Shown in pieces: positions 33,898 through 36,889 of a DNA stretch of 36,889 nucleotides. The first letter of the stretch is position 1. Each line of letters starts with the position of its first letter. The position numbers were made by a program, and so were the translations under genes. Source of the DNA: Methylobacterium aquaticum (GTDB lineage Bacteria; Pseudomonadota; Alphaproteobacteria; Rhizobiales; Beijerinckiaceae); the NCBI RefSeq assembly GCF_001043915.1, contig NZ_LABX01000026.1:1-36889 (forward strand), given 5' to 3'. Below the pieces are notes generated by a model, which was not told the origin of the DNA, ran no database searches, and saw nothing but the letters and a program-made list of their open reading frames with translations.

Positions 33898-34299
33898 ATG
33901 ATTGGAATGGTGCTCGTCACCCACGGTCTGCTCGCGACGGAATTCAAGGCCGCGCTGGAGCACGTCGTGGGGCCGCAGGATCAGCTCGAGACCATCACCA
34001 TCGGCCCCGAGGACGACATGGAGGTCCGTCGCAAGGACATCATGTCGGCGGTGAGCCGGGTGAATACCGGGGAGGGCGTCGTCGTGCTGACCGACATGTT
34101 CGGGGGAACCCCCTCGAACCTCGCGCTCTCGTGCATGAATGGCGGCTCGGTCGAGGTGGTCGCTGGCATCAACCTGCCGATGCTGATCAAGCTCGCCAGC
34201 GTGCGCGATGAGGAATCCCTGAACGATGCCGTGCTCCACGCCCAGGAGGCGGGGCGCAAATACATCAACGTCGCCTCGCGGGTGCTCGCCGGCAAATAG
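33898..34299 (+). CDS. PTS EIIA component, mannose family
   Basis: Phosphocarrier of 133 residues, the exact length usual for free-standing EIIA-Man of alphaproteobacteria. MIGMVLVTHG places the phosphorylated His at position 9; VVVLTDMFGGTPSNLA is the conserved loop. No sugar permease is encoded nearby, so it is more likely a regulatory output of the PTS (EI, HPr, EIIA) than a transporter part. The start is ATG 33898; an upstream in-frame extension to 33826 has no similarity and is rejected. It lies between hprK and HPr. Confidence 0.93.
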   Translation: MIGMVLVTHGLLATEFKAALEHVVGPQDQLETITIGPEDDMEVRRKDIMSAVSRVNTGEGVVVLTDMFGGTPSNLALSCMNGGSVEVVAGINLPMLIKLASVRDEESLNDAVLHAQEAGRKYINVASRVLAGK

Positions 34300-34464
34300 G
34301 GCAGCAGGGCGGCGACCGGGCGGCGCGCCCTCGATTGCCGCCTCATTCGCTCTAGCTTTCTGCGAATGCCCGGTTACCGTAACCGGACGCTTCCCGACGA
34401 TACGCGCGAGAGCCGGACGACCGCGACAGGCGGTCCGAACCGGGTCCGAGCAGGTGCCCCGACG

Positions 34465-34794
34465 ATGACGCCCTTTGCCGATCCAGACGACGCCGACGGC
34501 GAGCTGCCGCCGGTTCCCGAGGGCGCGAGCGCCCGCGACCTGCCGATCATCAACCGCCGCGGCCTTCACGCCCGGGCCTCCGCCAAGTTCGTGCAGACGG
34601 TGGAGAGGTTCGACTCCGATGTCACGGTGAGCCGGGGCGGCGAGACGGTGGGCGGCCGCTCGATCATGGGCCTGCTCACCCTCGGGGCGGCGCAGGGCAC
34701 CAGCATCCGGGTCACGGCGCTCGGGCCCGACCAGGAGTCCTGCATGGAGGCGATCACCGCCCTCCTCGCCAACCGGTTCGGCGAGGAGGAGTAG
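34465..34794 (+). CDS. ptsH: phosphocarrier protein HPr
   Basis: HPr-type phosphocarrier of 109 residues, with a 25-residue acidic N-terminal extension before the fold. IINRRGLHARASAKFV holds His35 (the His15 equivalent) and GGRSIMGLLTLGA holds Ser66, exactly 31 residues later as between His15 and Ser46 of classical HPr. It can therefore be phosphorylated both by EI and by the HprK encoded upstream. The start is ATG 34465; the longer frame to 34366 is less likely. It is the last gene of the operon; the next gene converges. Confidence 0.93.
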   Translation: MTPFADPDDADGELPPVPEGASARDLPIINRRGLHARASAKFVQTVERFDSDVTVSRGGETVGGRSIMGLLTLGAAQGTSIRVTALGPDQESCMEAITALLANRFGEEE

Positions 34795-34815
34795 CGGCGT
34801 CCGCGGCCCCGGTCC

Positions 34816-34836
34816 GGGCCTGACGGCGTCAGGCCC
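34816..34836. terminator. bidirectional terminator after ptsH
   Basis: GGGCCTGAC (34816-34824), 3-nt loop, GTCAGGCCC (34828-34836). It lies 21 bp after the HPr stop and overlaps the stop codon of the converging minus-strand gene (34829-34831). There is no T run. Confidence 0.55.
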
Positions 34837-35797
34837 GCAGGCGCATGAGACGGCGCAAGCCGGTCGGCTGCGGCTGCGGCTGCGGCTGGACGAAGCCCGC
34901 AATCTCCACCGTCACCAGAGCCTCGACGCGGGCGGCGTCCGGCGCGAGGGCCGGGCCCTGCGCCAGGCAGAGGCCGGCCTGGCGCCAGATCGTGTCGTGC
35001 GGCCCGGTCGCGAGGTGCACGGCGGCCGCCACCACCTCCCCGTCCCGCCGGACCAGATCGACGCAAGCCTGCCGGCGGTGGGCGAAGCGCCGTGTCACCA
35101 CCCGGAAGGCGGTCGCGGCGGCGGGGTCGGCGAGCAGGCTGTCGGGGCCGCGCCGCGCGTCCAGCACCAGAACATGCTCGATCGCGTCGCGCAGGCGCGC
35201 CGGGTCGCGCACCCGCTCGAGCGAGGTCCGCCCGGACGGCAGGGTCAGGGGGGCCGGAGCGGGCGCGGGTGCCTCGGCCTGGTCCGCCACCGTCAGGCGC
35301 CGGCCGGTGCTGCCCGCCGCCTCGCCGAGGGCGAGCGCCAGCCCCGAAGCCGGCCGCAGGTCCGGCCAGTGCAGGTCGACGAGATGGAGCGGCGACCGGC
35401 GCAGGTGATCGAGGGCCGCGCGCAGGACCGGTGCCGTGTGGCTCGCATCGATGGCCGCCTCGGCGGTGCCGGCGAGCGGCAGGCGCCAGAGCCGGGCGCG
35501 GCCGGCCAGTCCCTGGCGCGCCGGCAGTTGCAGCGGCAGCACGCCGCGCAGGATCGGGGCGCGCCGGCCGTCCTGCCAGACCAGCAGCAGCGCCAGGGTC
35601 CGCCCGTCGGCGAGGTGCTGGGCCATCGTCAGGGCATAGTCCGGATCGGCATAGACGCTCGGCTCGATCGCCCGGGCCATCAGGCTGCGCCAAGCCTCCA
35701 CCTCGGGCTCGCGCAGCGAGGAGGGATGGCGCAGCTCTGCCCGCAGGCTCACCGTGTCCGTCAGCCCGCCCTCGATCAGCGTGAAGGGAGTGCTCAT
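34829..35797 (-). CDS. CelD/BcsL-like acetyltransferase homologue
   Basis: Protein of 322 residues of uncertain function. EPEVEAWRSLMARAIEPSVY near the N-terminus, followed by LLLVWQDGRRAPILRGVLPL, resembles the first half of the CelD/BcsL (GNAT-like) group linked to cellulose and other polysaccharide synthesis. The central part (about 180-205) is an Ala/Pro spacer and the C-terminal GNAT-like half is HLVRRDGEVVAAAVHLATGP-like but weak. The end carries a PQPQPQPQP tract encoded by a GGCTGC repeat. The start is ATG 35797, with GAGG five bases upstream; ATG 35818 is the alternative. No signal peptide. It could instead be an unrelated Methylobacterium-specific protein. Confidence 0.5.
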   Translation of the reverse strand: MSTPFTLIEGGLTDTVSLRAELRHPSSLREPEVEAWRSLMARAIEPSVYADPDYALTMAQHLADGRTLALLLVWQDGRRAPILRGVLPLQLPARQGLAGRARLWRLPLAGTAEAAIDASHTAPVLRAALDHLRRSPLHLVDLHWPDLRPASGLALALGEAAGSTGRRLTVADQAEAPAPAPAPLTLPSGRTSLERVRDPARLRDAIEHVLVLDARRGPDSLLADPAAATAFRVVTRRFAHRRQACVDLVRRDGEVVAAAVHLATGPHDTIWRQAGLCLAQGPALAPDAARVEALVTVEIAGFVQPQPQPQPTGLRRLMRLRA

Positions 35798-35911
35798 CGC
35801 AACCTCGTTCCGGATCACCCGTCCCGGAGCGGGACAGGTGCGCAGCCCCAGCGGCCGCGCCGGGAACGACGCTTCAAGCTCCGTGCCGGCCCACTGCGGG
35901 ACGGGTTTCGA

Positions 35912-36889
35912 TCAGCCGCCGGGGATCACCAGCGGGTTGCCGGTCAGGGCCGCGGCGTCCGGCGCATCGACCGCCGGCCGGCCCAGAAAGGCATCCCACA
36001 GCCGGCGCACGAAGGCGGGGTCGAGGTCGCGCACGATCAGCACCAGCCGGGAGCGGGTGTCGCCGTCGGGCCAGGCCGGCAGGGTCGCGGGCGTGTGGAT
36101 GACGTGCTGCACCCCATGCACCACCACCGGCCGGCCCGGATCGTCGGCGAGCGCCACCAGCCCCTTGAGGCGCAGGAGCTTCGGGCCGTGGGCGGAGCGC
36201 AGCAGGTCGAGGAACATCTCGAACGCGGCGCGCGGCACCGGCTCGTCGCTCACCAGATGGAAGGCCCGGATCGCCGCGTCGTGCCGGTTCACGTCGTGGT
36301 GGTGATGGCCGTGATGGTGGTGGTCGTGGTCGTGGTGCCGCGCCTCCGCGCCGAGCCAGGCCCGCACGTCGGCCACCTTGCCGTCGAGGTCGAACAACCC
36401 GCCGAGCAGGACGTCCGCCGGAGCGTCCGGCGCCAGGACCGCGGCGCCCGGGTTGATCCGGCCCAGGCGCGCAGACAGGGCCTCGGTGTCCCCGCCCGCG
36501 GCGAGATCGGCCTTGCTCACGACGAGCCGGTCGGCCACCGCGACCTGGCGCAGGGCCTCCGGATGCGCGTCGAGGGTGCCCGCGCCGTTCACGGCGTCGA
36601 CCACCGTGACCACGCCCTGGAGCGCGTACCGCATCGCCACGTAGGGGTGGTAGAGCAGCGCGTGCAGGATCGGCGCCGGATCGGCGAGGCCGGTGGTCTC
36701 GATCACCACCCGGCGGAACGGCTGGATCCGCCCGTTGTCGCGCTTGCGCAGCAGATCCTCCAGGGTGGCGATCAGGTCGCCCCGCACGGTGCAGCACAGG
36801 CAGCCCGCCCCGAGCAGGATCATCCCCTCGTCCACCGTTTCGATCAGCAAGTGGTCGAGCCCGACCTCGCCGAACTCGTTGACGATCAC
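35912..36889 (-). CDS. CobW/COG0523 G3E GTPase, partial
   Basis: C-terminal 325 residues or so of a CobW-family metallochaperone GTPase; the 5' end with the Walker A lies beyond the window. VNEFGEVGLDHLLIE (switch/Walker B side) is followed by the CxCC metal motif in GAGCLCCTVRGDL and by VIETTGLADPAP and VSKADL (G4-like). A His-rich loop (HHDHDHHHHGHHHHDVNRHD) lies at about 182-201 of this fragment, then the CobW C-terminal domain ends PLVIPGG. Members move zinc or cobalt to client enzymes. The metal cannot be told from sequence, but the His loop favours zinc or nickel. Confidence 0.9.
   Translation of the reverse strand: MIVNEFGEVGLDHLLIETVDEGMILLGAGCLCCTVRGDLIATLEDLLRKRDNGRIQPFRRVVIETTGLADPAPILHALLYHPYVAMRYALQGVVTVVDAVNGAGTLDAHPEALRQVAVADRLVVSKADLAAGGDTEALSARLGRINPGAAVLAPDAPADVLLGGLFDLDGKVADVRAWLGAEARHHDHDHHHHGHHHHDVNRHDAAIRAFHLVSDEPVPRAAFEMFLDLLRSAHGPKLLRLKGLVALADDPGRPVVVHGVQHVIHTPATLPAWPDGDTRSRLVLIVRDLDPAFVRRLWDAFLGRPAVDAPDAAALTGNPLVIPGG

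Overview
This is a high-GC chromosomal segment of an alphaproteobacterium, most likely a Methylobacterium-type member of the Hyphomicrobiales. That placement is inferred from three things: the gene set pckA / chvI-chvG / hprK / EIIA-Man / HPr, the codon bias, and the abundance of short palindromic repeats. It is not a database result. No rRNA, tRNA or CRISPR array was seen.

Layout. 1-625: no supportable gene. 626-4296: a small surface-polysaccharide decoration cluster (family 2-like glycosyltransferase, two left-handed beta-helix acyltransferases, a class I methyltransferase). It abuts the 3' end of a class A penicillin-binding protein gene (4439-6664), and a second, diverged copy of that gene's last ~108 bp lies on the far side of one acyltransferase. 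6941-8407: a UPF0260 CxxCxxCC protein and a secreted YfdX-family protein, convergent. 8650-9153: a decayed IS3 remnant. 9232-14876 (minus strand): an RND efflux system (membrane fusion protein, then pump) followed by a LysR regulator; a palindromic mobile repeat sits between the two pump genes. 15207-16229: a TerC-family membrane protein. 16391-16822: abutting IS3 and IS630 fragments.

16892-23414 is the most distinctive part. Two paralogous ZnuD-like TonB-dependent receptors flank an IS66 remnant and a two-gene operon made of an ArsR/SmtB repressor and a 57-residue bacterial metallothionein that is easily missed because of its size. A 24-bp SmtB-type palindrome precedes the repressor, and a Zur-like box precedes the second receptor. 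The genes look like a metal (probably zinc) uptake, sensing and storage neighbourhood. 23415-24399 holds an IS5-family transposase remnant split by a 105-bp MITE, and a second MITE nested inside another repeat family.

24400-36889 is core genome: lepA, an FAD oxidoreductase of the L-2-hydroxyglutarate dehydrogenase type, pckA with a strong terminator, a HugZ-like protein, and the operon chvI-chvG-hprK-EIIA-HPr, which couples an envelope/acid two-component system to the nitrogen/carbon PTS regulatory branch. It ends with a CelD-like acetyltransferase homologue and a CobW-type GTPase with a histidine-rich loop, cut by the window edge.

Short mobile palindromes are the other theme. Family A (three copies; flanks TNA...TNA in two of them), family B (three copies, each exactly 105 bp, ending in TA) and family C (two 51-bp copies) are all visible here. 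A related single hairpin near 3369 shares the loop of family B with compensating changes in its arms.
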